The notes below the pieces were generated by a model. It was not told the DNA's origin. It was given only the letters and a program-made list of their open reading frames with translations, and did not search any database. DNA of 64,000 bases, from the NCBI GenBank assembly GCA_900635495.1, contig LR134136.1, positions 1,178,001 to 1,242,000 of the forward strand, given 5' to 3'. Made by a program: the position numbers and the translations under genes. Positions 27,927 to 36,220 of this stretch are shown one piece after another; position 1 is the stretch's first letter; each line of letters begins with the position of its first letter. This DNA is from Atlantibacter hermannii (lineage in GTDB: Bacteria > Pseudomonadota > Gammaproteobacteria > Enterobacterales > Enterobacteriaceae).

Positions 27927-29141
27927 ATGAAATTACCGATTTACCTCGACTACTCTGCGACTACACCGGTAGACCCGCGCGTCGCCGAGAAAATGCTGCA
28001 ACATATGACAATGGATGGGATTTTCGGTAACCCGGCTTCCCGTTCACACCGTTTCGGCTGGCAGGCAGAAGAGGCGGTAGACGTCGCCCGCAATCACATT
28101 GCAGACCTGCTGGGCGCGGACCCGCGTGAAATTGTTTTCACCTCCGGTGCGACCGAATCTGATAACCTGGCGATTAAAGGTGCAGCCAACTTCTATCAGA
28201 AAAAAGGCAAGCACATCATCACCTGCAAAACCGAACATAAAGCCGTGCTGGATACCTGCCGTCAACTGGAGCGTGAAGGCTTCGAGGTGACCTATCTGGC
28301 TCCGCAGAGCAACGGCATCATCGATCTGAAAGCGCTTGAAGCCGCCATGCGTGATGACACCATTCTGGTTTCTATCATGCATGTGAATAACGAAATCGGC
28401 GTAGTGCAGGATATCGACACCATCGGTGAACTGTGCCGTGCGCGCGGCATCATTTTCCACGTGGATGCCACCCAGAGCGTGGGTAAACTGCCCATCGACC
28501 TGAGCAAGATGAAAGTCGACCTGATGTCCTTCTCCGGCCATAAAATCTACGGCCCTAAAGGTATCGGCGGCCTGTACGTACGTCGTAAACCGCGTATTCG
28601 TATCGAAGCGCAGATGCACGGCGGCGGTCACGAGCGCGGCATGCGTTCCGGTACGCTGCCTGTTCACCAGATCGTCGGTATGGGCGAAGCCTACCGCATC
28701 GCTAAAGAAGAAATGGCGAGCGAAATGGAACGTCTGCGCGGCCTGCGTCTGCGTCTGTGGAACGGCATTAAAGATATCGAAGAAGTGTATCTGAATGGTG
28801 ATCTGGAGCAGGGCGTTCCGACCATTCTGAACGTGAGCTTTAACTATGTTGAAGGCGAGTCGCTGATTATGGCGCTCAAGGATCTGGCGGTGTCTTCCGG
28901 TTCAGCCTGCACCTCTGCAAGCCTCGAGCCGTCTTATGTGTTGCGCGCGCTGGGGATGAACGACGAACTGGCACACAGCTCGATCCGCTTCTCTCTGGGT
29001 CGTTTCACGACGGTCGAAGAGATCGACTACACCATCGAGCTGGTTCGTAAATCAATCGGACGTCTGCGCGACCTTTCTCCGCTGTGGGAAATGTTTAAGC
29101 AGGGCGTGGACCTGAACAGCATCGAGTGGGCGCACCACTAA
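27927..29141 (+). CDS. iscS: Cysteine desulfurase IscS
   Basis: PLP enzyme taking sulfur from cysteine for Fe-S clusters and tRNA thiolation. 404 residues as in E. coli. PLP lysine in LMSFSGHKIYGPKGIGG; active-site loop cysteine in SSGSACTSASLEPS; N-terminus MKLPIYLDYSATTPVDPRV. Followed 28 bases later by iscU. Confidence 0.99.
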   Translation: MKLPIYLDYSATTPVDPRVAEKMLQHMTMDGIFGNPASRSHRFGWQAEEAVDVARNHIADLLGADPREIVFTSGATESDNLAIKGAANFYQKKGKHIITCKTEHKAVLDTCRQLEREGFEVTYLAPQSNGIIDLKALEAAMRDDTILVSIMHVNNEIGVVQDIDTIGELCRARGIIFHVDATQSVGKLPIDLSKMKVDLMSFSGHKIYGPKGIGGLYVRRKPRIRIEAQMHGGGHERGMRSGTLPVHQIVGMGEAYRIAKEEMASEMERLRGLRLRLWNGIKDIEEVYLNGDLEQGVPTILNVSFNYVEGESLIMALKDLAVSSGSACTSASLEPSYVLRALGMNDELAHSSIRFSLGRFTTVEEIDYTIELVRKSIGRLRDLSPLWEMFKQGVDLNSIEWAHH

Positions 29142-29169
29142 TTCGACAAGATTTCTGGAGAACATCAAC

Positions 29170-29556
29170 ATGGCATATAGCGAAAAAGTTATCGATCATT
29201 ACGAAAATCCGCGCAACGTCGGCTCATTCGACAACAGCGACGACTCCGTAGGCAGCGGCATGGTTGGCGCGCCGGCGTGTGGCGACGTGATGAAGTTGCA
29301 GATTAAAGTCAACAATGACGGTATCATCGAAGATGCACGTTTCAAAACTTACGGTTGCGGTTCCGCCATCGCTTCCAGCTCTCTGATCACCGAATGGGTG
29401 AAAGGTAAGAGCCTGGACGAAGCGCAGGCGATTAAGAACACTGACATCGCCGAAGAGCTGGAACTGCCGCCGGTTAAAATTCACTGCTCTATCCTTGCTG
29501 AAGACGCTATCAAAGCGGCTATCGCGGATTACAAAAGCAAACGTGAAGCTAAATAA
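29170..29556 (+). CDS. iscU: Fe-S scaffold IscU
   Basis: Scaffold on which [2Fe-2S] clusters are assembled. 128 residues. The three cluster cysteines are in GAPACGDVMK, KTYGCGSAIASSS and VKIHCSILAEDA; the HscA-recognition motif LPPVK precedes the third. Confidence 0.99.
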   Translation: MAYSEKVIDHYENPRNVGSFDNSDDSVGSGMVGAPACGDVMKLQIKVNNDGIIEDARFKTYGCGSAIASSSLITEWVKGKSLDEAQAIKNTDIAEELELPPVKIHCSILAEDAIKAAIADYKSKREAK

Positions 29557-29580
29557 TCATTGATGAATTGAGGTTGTTGT

Positions 29581-29904
29581 ATGTCGATTACCCTTAGCGA
29601 AAGCGCTGCTGCGCGTGTGAATACTTTCCTGACCAACCGGGGCAAAGGTTTTGGCCTGCGTCTCGGGGTCCGTACGTCTGGTTGCTCTGGCATGGCCTAC
29701 GTGCTGGAGTTCGTGGATGAACCGCAAGCGGAAGACACCGTGTTTGAAGATAAAGGCGTGAAAGTGGTAATCGACGGTAAAAGCCTGCAATTCCTTGATG
29801 GTACGCAGTTAGATTTCGTCAAAGAAGGCCTTAACGAAGGGTTCAAATTTACTAACCCGAACGTCAAAGACGAGTGTGGCTGCGGCGAAAGCTTCAACGT
29901 GTAG
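29581..29904 (+). CDS. iscA: A-type Fe-S carrier IscA
   Basis: Carrier passing clusters to target proteins. 107 residues. The three conserved cysteines appear in RTSGCSGMAYV and the C-terminal CGCGESFNV. Same strand and close spacing to iscU. Confidence 0.99.
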   Translation: MSITLSESAAARVNTFLTNRGKGFGLRLGVRTSGCSGMAYVLEFVDEPQAEDTVFEDKGVKVVIDGKSLQFLDGTQLDFVKEGLNEGFKFTNPNVKDECGCGESFNV

Positions 29905-29916
29905 TTTCCGCAGTGA

Positions 29917-29944
29917 CCTTGTGCGCTCTGGCGAGCGCGCAAGG
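29917..29944. repeat. Hairpin between iscA and hscB
   Basis: CCTTGTGCGCTC / GAGCGCGCAAGG with a four-base loop, one G-U pair, no T-run. Such an element can stabilise the upstream part of the mRNA or attenuate the chaperone genes. Confidence 0.6.
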
Positions 29945-30048
29945 ATAGATGACCATGCCATACCTGCTTTCCCAATAACGCGCGCCGGGCTTGAGTCTCA
30001 ACCGGGTTGTCGCGTTATTGCGTATGCAGGTATTACCCTGAGAACGTT

Positions 30049-30565
30049 ATGGATTACTTCACCCTCTTTGGTTTGCCGGTTGGTTACGCAATTGACATCG
30101 CCTCACTGTCGACGCGCTACCAGGATCTGCAACGCCAGTTTCATCCCGATAAATTCGCCAGCCACCCTCAGGCCGATCAACTGGCCGCGCTCCAGCAATC
30201 CGCGACCATCAACCAGGCCTGGCAGACGCTGCGTCATCCCCTTAACCGCGCTGAATACATGCTTTCACTGCACGGTTACGATCTGGCGAACGAACAGCAC
30301 ACGGTGCGTGATACCGCGTTTCTGATGGAACAACTGGAGCTGCGTGAAGAGCTCGACGAGATTGAACGCGCGGGCGATGAAAATCGTCTGGCGGCTTTTT
30401 ACCTCCCGCATTCAGACGCTGTACCGTTCGCGCCATCAACAAATGGTGGACGAGTTGGATAGCGAAGCGTGGGAGAAGGCGGCGGATACCGTTCGTAAAC
30501 TCCGTTTTCTTGATAAATTGCAGCACCAGACAGAACAACTCGAAGAAAAGCTGCTTGGTTTTTAA
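30049..30565 (+). CDS. hscB: Co-chaperone HscB (frame broken)
   Basis: J-protein bringing IscU to HscA. Start MDYFTLFGLPVGYAIDIASL; HPD motif in RQFHPDKFASHP; IscU-binding helical C-terminus. An extra T in the five-base run 30396-30400 breaks the frame after NRLAAF; the next frame reads TSRIQTLYRSRHQQMVDELD to LEEKLLGF. Corrected length 171 residues, equal to E. coli. Confidence 0.95.
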
Positions 30566-30580
30566 TTCTGGAAGCTAAAC

Positions 30581-32431
30581 ATGGCCTTATTACAAATTAG
30601 CGAGCCTGGGCTGAGCGCCGCGCCTCACCAGCGCAGACTGGCGGCAGGCATCGACTTAGGCACTACCAATTCTTTGGTCGCTACCGTACGTAGCGGCCAG
30701 GCGGAAACCCTGCCGGACCATGAGGGGCGTCATCTGCTGCCGTCTGTGGTCAATTATCAGGCATCGGGCCAGATCATTGGGTTTGACGCGCGCGCCATGG
30801 CGGCCGCCGATCCGGTTAATACAATAAGCTCGGTAAAACGCCTGATGGGCCGCTCTCTGGCCGATATCCAGGCGCGTTATCCGCATCTTCCGTACAACCT
30901 GCAACCAAGCGCCAATGGCCTGCCGCAGATTGACACGCCTGCCGGGCTGCTAAACCCTGTCCGCATCTCCGCTGATATCCTGAAAGCCCTTGCCGCACGC
31001 GCCAGTGAAGCGCTGGCAGGCGAACTGGACGGCGTGGTGATCACCGTTCCGGCTTACTTTGATGATGCCCAGCGCCAGGGCACCAAAGACGCGGCACGTC
31101 TGGCAGGTCTGCACGTCCTGCGTCTGCTGAACGAACCGACGGCGGCAGCGATTGCCTATGGCCTGGACTCCGGGCAGGAAGGCGTGATCGCAGTTTACGA
31201 TCTGGGCGGCGGCACCTTTGATATTTCCGTGCTGCGCCTGAGCCGTGGTGTATTTGAAGTGCTTTCTACCGGTGGCGATTCCGCGCTGGGCGGCGACGAC
31301 TTCGATCACCTGTTGGCCGACTGGCTGCGTGAGCAGGCGGGTTTCAGCGATCGCAGCGACAACCGTCTGCAACGCGAGCTGCTGGATGCCGCGATTGCCG
31401 CGAAAATTGCACTGAGCGATGCCGACAGCGTGACTGTCAACGTGGGCGGCTGGCAGGGCGAAGTCACCCGCGAGCAGTTCGACGCGCTGATCGCGCCGCT
31501 GGTGAAACGCACCTTACTGGCCTGTCGTCGCGCGCTCAAAGACGCGGGCGTAGAGGCAAGCGAAGTATTAGATGTGGTGATGGTCGGCGGTTCCACCCGC
31601 GTCCCGCTGGTGCGCGAACGTGTGGGCGAGTTCTTTGGCCGTACGCCGCTTACCTCTATCGACCCGGATAAAGTCGTGGCGATTGGCGCTGCCATTCAAG
31701 CCGATATTCTGGTGGGCAACAAGCCGGACAGCGAAATGCTGCTGCTTGACGTGATCCCGCTGTCGCTCGGCCTGGAAACCATGGGCGGTCTGGTGGAGAA
31801 AGTCATTCCACGTAACACCACCATCCCGGTAGCCCGCGCCCAGGAGTTCACCACGTTTAAAGACGGGCAAACCGCCATGTCTATTCACGTTATGCAGGGC
31901 GAGCGCGAGCTGGTTCAGGACTGCCGTTCGCTGGCGCGTTTCGCGCTGCGCGGTATCCCGGCGATGCCTGCGGGCGGCGCGCATATTCGCGTCACCTTCC
32001 AGGTGGACGCCGATGGCCTGTTGAGCGTCTCCGCGATGGAGAAATCCACCGGTGTGGAAGCCTCGATTCAGGTTAAACCGTCCTACGGGTTAACCGACGA
32101 TGAAATCGCCACCATGATTAAGGATTCAATGAGTTTCGCCGAGCAGGACGTCAAAGCGCGGATGCTGGCGGAACAAAAAGTGGAAGCCGCCCGGGTGCTG
32201 GAAAGCCTCGCGGGCGCGCTGGCGACCGATGCCGCGCTGCTCAGCGCCGCAGAGCGTCAGGTTATCGATGAAGCCGCTGCCGCCCTGGCGCAGGCAGCGG
32301 AAGGCGATAATGTTGACGCCATTGAGAACGCAATTAAAAACGTAGATAAACAGACCCAGGAGTTTGCCGCTCGCCGTATGGACGCCTCCGTGCGCCAGGC
32401 GCTGAAAGGCCACTCCGTCGACGAGGTTTAA
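30581..32431 (+). CDS. hscA: Fe-S assembly Hsp70 chaperone HscA
   Basis: Specialised Hsp70 that uses ATP to release clusters from IscU. 616 residues as in E. coli. ATPase motifs AGIDLGTTNSLVATV, VYDLGGGTFDISVLRL and VMVGGSTRVPLVRE; then the substrate-binding domain from about residue 390. The stop codon is one base from the fdx start. Confidence 0.99.
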   Translation: MALLQISEPGLSAAPHQRRLAAGIDLGTTNSLVATVRSGQAETLPDHEGRHLLPSVVNYQASGQIIGFDARAMAAADPVNTISSVKRLMGRSLADIQARYPHLPYNLQPSANGLPQIDTPAGLLNPVRISADILKALAARASEALAGELDGVVITVPAYFDDAQRQGTKDAARLAGLHVLRLLNEPTAAAIAYGLDSGQEGVIAVYDLGGGTFDISVLRLSRGVFEVLSTGGDSALGGDDFDHLLADWLREQAGFSDRSDNRLQRELLDAAIAAKIALSDADSVTVNVGGWQGEVTREQFDALIAPLVKRTLLACRRALKDAGVEASEVLDVVMVGGSTRVPLVRERVGEFFGRTPLTSIDPDKVVAIGAAIQADILVGNKPDSEMLLLDVIPLSLGLETMGGLVEKVIPRNTTIPVARAQEFTTFKDGQTAMSIHVMQGERELVQDCRSLARFALRGIPAMPAGGAHIRVTFQVDADGLLSVSAMEKSTGVEASIQVKPSYGLTDDEIATMIKDSMSFAEQDVKARMLAEQKVEAARVLESLAGALATDAALLSAAERQVIDEAAAALAQAAEGDNVDAIENAIKNVDKQTQEFAARRMDASVRQALKGHSVDEV

Positions 32432-32432
32432 T

Positions 32433-32768
32433 ATGCCTAAGATTGTTTTTCTGCCCCATCAGGATCTTTGTCCGGATGGCGCAGTTCTGGAAGCCAAGAG
32501 CGGTGAAACTATCCTTGACGTTGCCCTGCGCAACGGCATTGAAATCGAACACGCCTGCGAAAAATCCTGTGCCTGCACGACCTGCCACTGCATCGTGCGC
32601 GAAGGTTTCGACTCACTGCCGGAAAGCACTGAGGACGAAGACGACATGCTGGACAAAGCCTGGGGCCTTGAGCCGGAAAGCCGCCTGAGTTGCCAGGCGC
32701 GGGTTACCGATGAAGATCTGGTGGTTGAAATGCCACGTTACACCATTAACCATGCGCGTGAGCATTAA
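32433..32768 (+). CDS. fdx: [2Fe-2S] ferredoxin Fdx
   Basis: Electron donor for cluster assembly. 111 residues. Ligand cysteines in EHACEKSCACTTCHCIVREG and LSCQARVTDEDL. Tight spacing to hscA and iscX shows one transcript. Confidence 0.99.
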   Translation: MPKIVFLPHQDLCPDGAVLEAKSGETILDVALRNGIEIEHACEKSCACTTCHCIVREGFDSLPESTEDEDDMLDKAWGLEPESRLSCQARVTDEDLVVEMPRYTINHAREH

Positions 32769-32779
32769 CAGGAGATAGT

Positions 32780-32980
32780 ATGGGCCTTAAATGGACCGAC
32801 AGCCGTGAAATCGGCGAGGCGCTGTATGACAGCCGCCCGGACCTCGATCCGAAAACCGTCCGCTTCACCGATATGCATCAGTGGATTTGCGAGCTGGAAG
32901 AGTTTGATGACGATCCGGCCGCGTCTAACGAGAAGATCCTCGAAGCGATCCTTCTCGTCTGGCTGGACGAAGCCGAGTGA
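32780..32980 (+). CDS. iscX: IscX (YfhJ)
   Basis: Acidic 66-residue protein that binds IscS and iron and modulates cluster assembly. MGLKWTDSREIGEALYDSRP to LEAILLVWLDEAE, the E. coli length. Last gene of the isc cluster. Confidence 0.98.
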   Translation: MGLKWTDSREIGEALYDSRPDLDPKTVRFTDMHQWICELEEFDDDPAASNEKILEAILLVWLDEAE

Positions 32981-33004
32981 TCTGCATGTAGCGGATAGTT
33001 TTGA

Positions 33005-33028
33005 TGGGCTGCCCTTGGGCGGCCCTTT
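33005..33028 (+). terminator. Terminator between iscX and pepB
   Basis: GGGCTGCC, loop CTTG, GGCGGCCC, then TTTT; one wobble pair. May be partial, since pepB starts only 30 bases later. Confidence 0.65.
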
Positions 33029-33057
33029 TATGTCTAAGAGCGATAAGGAAAATAACG

Positions 33058-34344
33058 ATGACCGACGCCATGAAAATCACGCTCTCAACCCAGCCTGCCG
33101 ACGCCCGCTGGGGAGAAAAAGCGACATACAGTATTAATAATGACGGCATCACCCTGCACCTGAATAACAAAGACGACCTGGGCCTGATCCAGCGCGCCGC
33201 CCGTAAAATCGACGGGCTGGGTATTAAGCACGTCGCGCTCTCTGGCGAAGGCTGGGACGCGGATCGCAGTTGGGCCTTCTGGCAGGGTTATAAAGGACCG
33301 AAAGGCAGCCGTAAAGTCGAGTGGGCGACGCTCGACGAAGAGCAGCAGAAAGAGCTGGATAGCCGCCTGAAAATCATCGACTGGGTACGCGACACCATTA
33401 ACGCGCCGGCGGAAGAGCTGGGCCCGGAACAGCTGGCCCAGCGCGCAGTGGATCTGCTGAGCGGCATCGCCTGCGACAGCGTGAAATACCGCATCACCAA
33501 AGGCGAAGATCTACGTGAGCAGAACTACATGGGGATCCACACCGTTGGTCGCGGATCGGATCGCGCTCCGGTACTGCTGGCGCTGGATTACAATCCCACC
33601 GGCAATCCTGATGCCCCGGTTTACGCCTGCCTGGTGGGCAAAGGCATCACCTTTGACACCGGTGGTTACAGCCTTAAGCAAAGCACCTTTATGGATTCGA
33701 TGAAATCCGATATGGGTGGCGCGGCGCTGGTCACTGGCGCGCTGGCGTTCGCCATTACCCGCGGCCTGGATAAACGCGTCAAGCTGTACCTGTGCTGCGC
33801 CGACAACATGGTCAGCGGCAACGCCTTCAAACTGGGCGATATCATTCGCTACCGCAACGGCAAAACCGTGGAAGTCATGAATACTGACGCGGAAGGCCGT
33901 CTGGTGTTGGCAGATGGGCTGATTGACGCCTGCGCCCAGAAACCGGAACTGCTGATTGATGCCGCCACGCTGACCGGTGCCGCGAAAACCGCGCTCGGCA
34001 ACGATTATCACGCACTGTTCAGCTTTGACGATGCCCTGGCAAACCGCCTGCTGGCGAGTGCCAGCGCGGAAAATGAGCCGTTCTGGCGTTTGCCGCTGGC
34101 GGAATTCCACCGTAACCAACTGCCGTCGAACTTCGCAGAACTGAATAATACCGCTAACGCCTCCTACCCGGCGGGCGCCAGCACGGCGGCTGGCTTCCTG
34201 TCGCACTTTGTTGAAAACTACCAGCAGGGCTGGCTGCATATCGACTGCTCCGCGACCTACCGTAAAAGCGCGGTGGAACAGTGGGCCGCAGGCGCGACCG
34301 GTCTGGGCGTGCGTACCCTGGCTAACCTGTTGACGGCGAAATAA
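33058..34344 (+). CDS. pepB: Peptidase B
   Basis: Leucyl-aminopeptidase-family (M17) enzyme with a two-metal site, active on peptides with N-terminal Asp or Glu. 428 residues with start MTDAMKITLSTQPADARWGE at 33058; the longer frame from 33001 overlaps the terminator and is rejected. Signature NTDAEGRLVLADGL and metal residues in GKGITFDTGGYSLK and SDMGGAA are intact. Confidence 0.97.
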   Translation: MTDAMKITLSTQPADARWGEKATYSINNDGITLHLNNKDDLGLIQRAARKIDGLGIKHVALSGEGWDADRSWAFWQGYKGPKGSRKVEWATLDEEQQKELDSRLKIIDWVRDTINAPAEELGPEQLAQRAVDLLSGIACDSVKYRITKGEDLREQNYMGIHTVGRGSDRAPVLLALDYNPTGNPDAPVYACLVGKGITFDTGGYSLKQSTFMDSMKSDMGGAALVTGALAFAITRGLDKRVKLYLCCADNMVSGNAFKLGDIIRYRNGKTVEVMNTDAEGRLVLADGLIDACAQKPELLIDAATLTGAAKTALGNDYHALFSFDDALANRLLASASAENEPFWRLPLAEFHRNQLPSNFAELNNTANASYPAGASTAAGFLSHFVENYQQGWLHIDCSATYRKSAVEQWAAGATGLGVRTLANLLTAK

Positions 34345-34351
34345 TTGGCTT

Positions 34352-35128
34352 ATGTCTGACACCAAAAATGAATTAGAAACGCTGCTCGAAAAAGCAGCCA
34401 CCGAACCGGCCCACCGCCCGGCGTTTTTCCGCATGCTGCTGGAATCCACCGTGTGGGTACCGGGCACATCCGCGAACGGCGATGCGGTGGATGCCGACAG
34501 TGCGCTGGATTTGCAGCACTGGGAAAAAGAGGACGGCACGTCCGTTATTCCTTTTTTCTCGTCGCTGGAAGCCTTGCAGCAGGCGGTAGAAGACGAACAG
34601 GCATTCGTCGCAATGCCGGTACGTACGCTGTTTGAAATGACGCTCGGCGAGACGCTGTTTCTGAATGCCAAATTGCCCACCGGCAAAGAGTTTACCCCGC
34701 GTGAAATCAGCCATCTGGTGTCTGAAGAGGGCAATCCGCTCAGCACACAGGAAGTGATTGAAGGGGGTCAGGCGCTGCTGCTTTCTGAAGTGGCCGAGCC
34801 GCCCGCGCAAATGGTTGATTCCCTGACCACGCTTTTCAAAACCCTGAAAACGGTAAAGCGCGCCTGGCTGTGCTCAATTAAAGAGGGGGCGGACGCACCG
34901 TCAAACCTCCTGATCGGTATTGAAGCGATCGGGGATATCGATGCCATTATCCAGGCAGCGGGCAGTGTGGCGACTGACACTCTGCCGGGGGATGAGCCGA
35001 TTGATATTTGCCTGGTGACGGAAGGAGAGAAGGGCGTCAGCCATTTTATCATGGCCCACGTTACGCCCTTTTATGAACGTCGCTGGGGGAGTTTCCTGCG
35101 CGATTTCAAAACCAATCGTATTATCTGA
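34352..35128 (+). CDS. sseB: SseB family protein
   Basis: 258-residue cytosolic protein, E. coli length, with acidic, enhanced-serine-sensitivity annotation in E. coli but no known reaction. MSDTKNELETLLEKAATEPA at the N-terminus, conserved FFRMLLESTVWVPGT and the C-terminal FYERRWGSFLRDF. Starts seven bases after pepB, likely co-transcribed. It is not the Salmonella SPI-2 translocon SseB, which shares only the name. Confidence 0.93.
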   Translation: MSDTKNELETLLEKAATEPAHRPAFFRMLLESTVWVPGTSANGDAVDADSALDLQHWEKEDGTSVIPFFSSLEALQQAVEDEQAFVAMPVRTLFEMTLGETLFLNAKLPTGKEFTPREISHLVSEEGNPLSTQEVIEGGQALLLSEVAEPPAQMVDSLTTLFKTLKTVKRAWLCSIKEGADAPSNLLIGIEAIGDIDAIIQAAGSVATDTLPGDEPIDICLVTEGEKGVSHFIMAHVTPFYERRWGSFLRDFKTNRII

Positions 35129-35132
35129 TTCC

Positions 35133-35156
35133 GGGCCGCGTCTGCGGCCCTTTTTT
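35133..35156. terminator. Terminator between sseB and sseA
   Basis: GGGCCGC, loop GTCT, GCGGCCC and TTTTTT. It reaches the stop codon of convergent sseA. Confidence 0.88.
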
Positions 35157-36000
35157 ATGGCGCAGGTTCGATGGGTAAATCCTGCCTTGCGCCCCATTCG
35201 CTCCACGCGCCGTCATACAGCGCAACGCCATTCACATCAAGCGTGGCAAGCGCCAGCACCAGTACAGCCGCTGTTACGCCGGAGCCGCAGCTGGCAATGA
35301 TCGGCCGTTCAAAATCGACACCGCGTTGAAAGAAGATTTGCTCCAGTGTGGCGGGATCTTTCAGCTCGCCGTTCTCCACCACCTCCTGCCAGGGCACGTT
35401 GAGTGCGCCGGGAATATGGCCGCGTTGCAGGCTAGGACGCGGTTCATCGACCTCAGCATGAAAACGCGCCGCCGGACGCGCATCGATAATCTGCGCGCTG
35501 CCTTCATGGCTTGCCAGCAGGACATCGGTCAGGCGTTTCACCGCATCGGGATTCGGTTTGGCTTCGAAATCGCCCTCATCAGCGCTCACCTCTCCGGACT
35601 CTACCGGACGGCCTTCCTGCTGCCATCGCGCCAGGCCACCCGCCAGAATCGAGACGTTTTCAGCGCCGAAGTTTTTCAGCATCCACCAGGCGCGTGGCGC
35701 GGAGAACAAATCACCCAGATCATATATCACCAGATGTTTATCGCTACTGACGCCCAGTTCGCGCATCGCCACGGCGAACGCCTCAGGGCGGGGCATCATG
35801 TGCGGTAACGAACTGGTACGATCCGAAAGCGCTTCGATATCGAAGAACAGCGCGCCGGGAAGATGCTGCGCACGGTATTCGCCCGCCATATCGCGGTCTT
35901 CCTGGCCAACGGGAGCCATACGCGCATCAAGAATTTGAATTTCGGGGTCCGAAAGGTGCTCAGCGAGCCAGTCGCCCGCAACAAAAAAAGAGGTGGACAT
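35155..36000 (-). CDS. sseA: 3-mercaptopyruvate sulfurtransferase
   Basis: Rhodanese-fold enzyme moving sulfur from 3-mercaptopyruvate to thiols or cyanide. 281 residues, E. coli length. Two rhodanese domains; the active-site loop CGSGVTA, typical of mercaptopyruvate rather than thiosulfate enzymes, is in the second. N-terminus MSTSFFVAGDWLAEHLSDPE. Confidence 0.97.
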   Translation of the reverse strand: MSTSFFVAGDWLAEHLSDPEIQILDARMAPVGQEDRDMAGEYRAQHLPGALFFDIEALSDRTSSLPHMMPRPEAFAVAMRELGVSSDKHLVIYDLGDLFSAPRAWWMLKNFGAENVSILAGGLARWQQEGRPVESGEVSADEGDFEAKPNPDAVKRLTDVLLASHEGSAQIIDARPAARFHAEVDEPRPSLQRGHIPGALNVPWQEVVENGELKDPATLEQIFFQRGVDFERPIIASCGSGVTAAVLVLALATLDVNGVALYDGAWSEWGARQDLPIEPAP

Positions 36001-36220
36001 GGAGCCTCCGTGTCAGTGCTGAGAGGGCGAATTGTCGGTGTTTTTAGTGTGCGTCACAAGTCGCGACCTCTCAAGTCGCGATGCGAATCCCGGAATACCA
36101 CTATAATTCTGAAAAATGGCCTTTCTGAACGCGCAAAACATTCTTGTTTTGTATTCGCAAAGAGAACGCTTAATACTTGCCACCTCACAACTGTAGGGCC
36201 AAAAGGCCAGGGATTTGAGA

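Noticed and set aside
33511..34746. 411-codon minus-strand frame inside pepB-sseB
   Set aside because: Long because the sense genes are GC-rich; pepB and sseB are fully supported on the other strand.
34352..36000. sseB/sseA as type III secretion genes
   Set aside because: Names coincide only; the proteins are the enhanced-serine-sensitivity protein and a rhodanese, with no secretion genes around.
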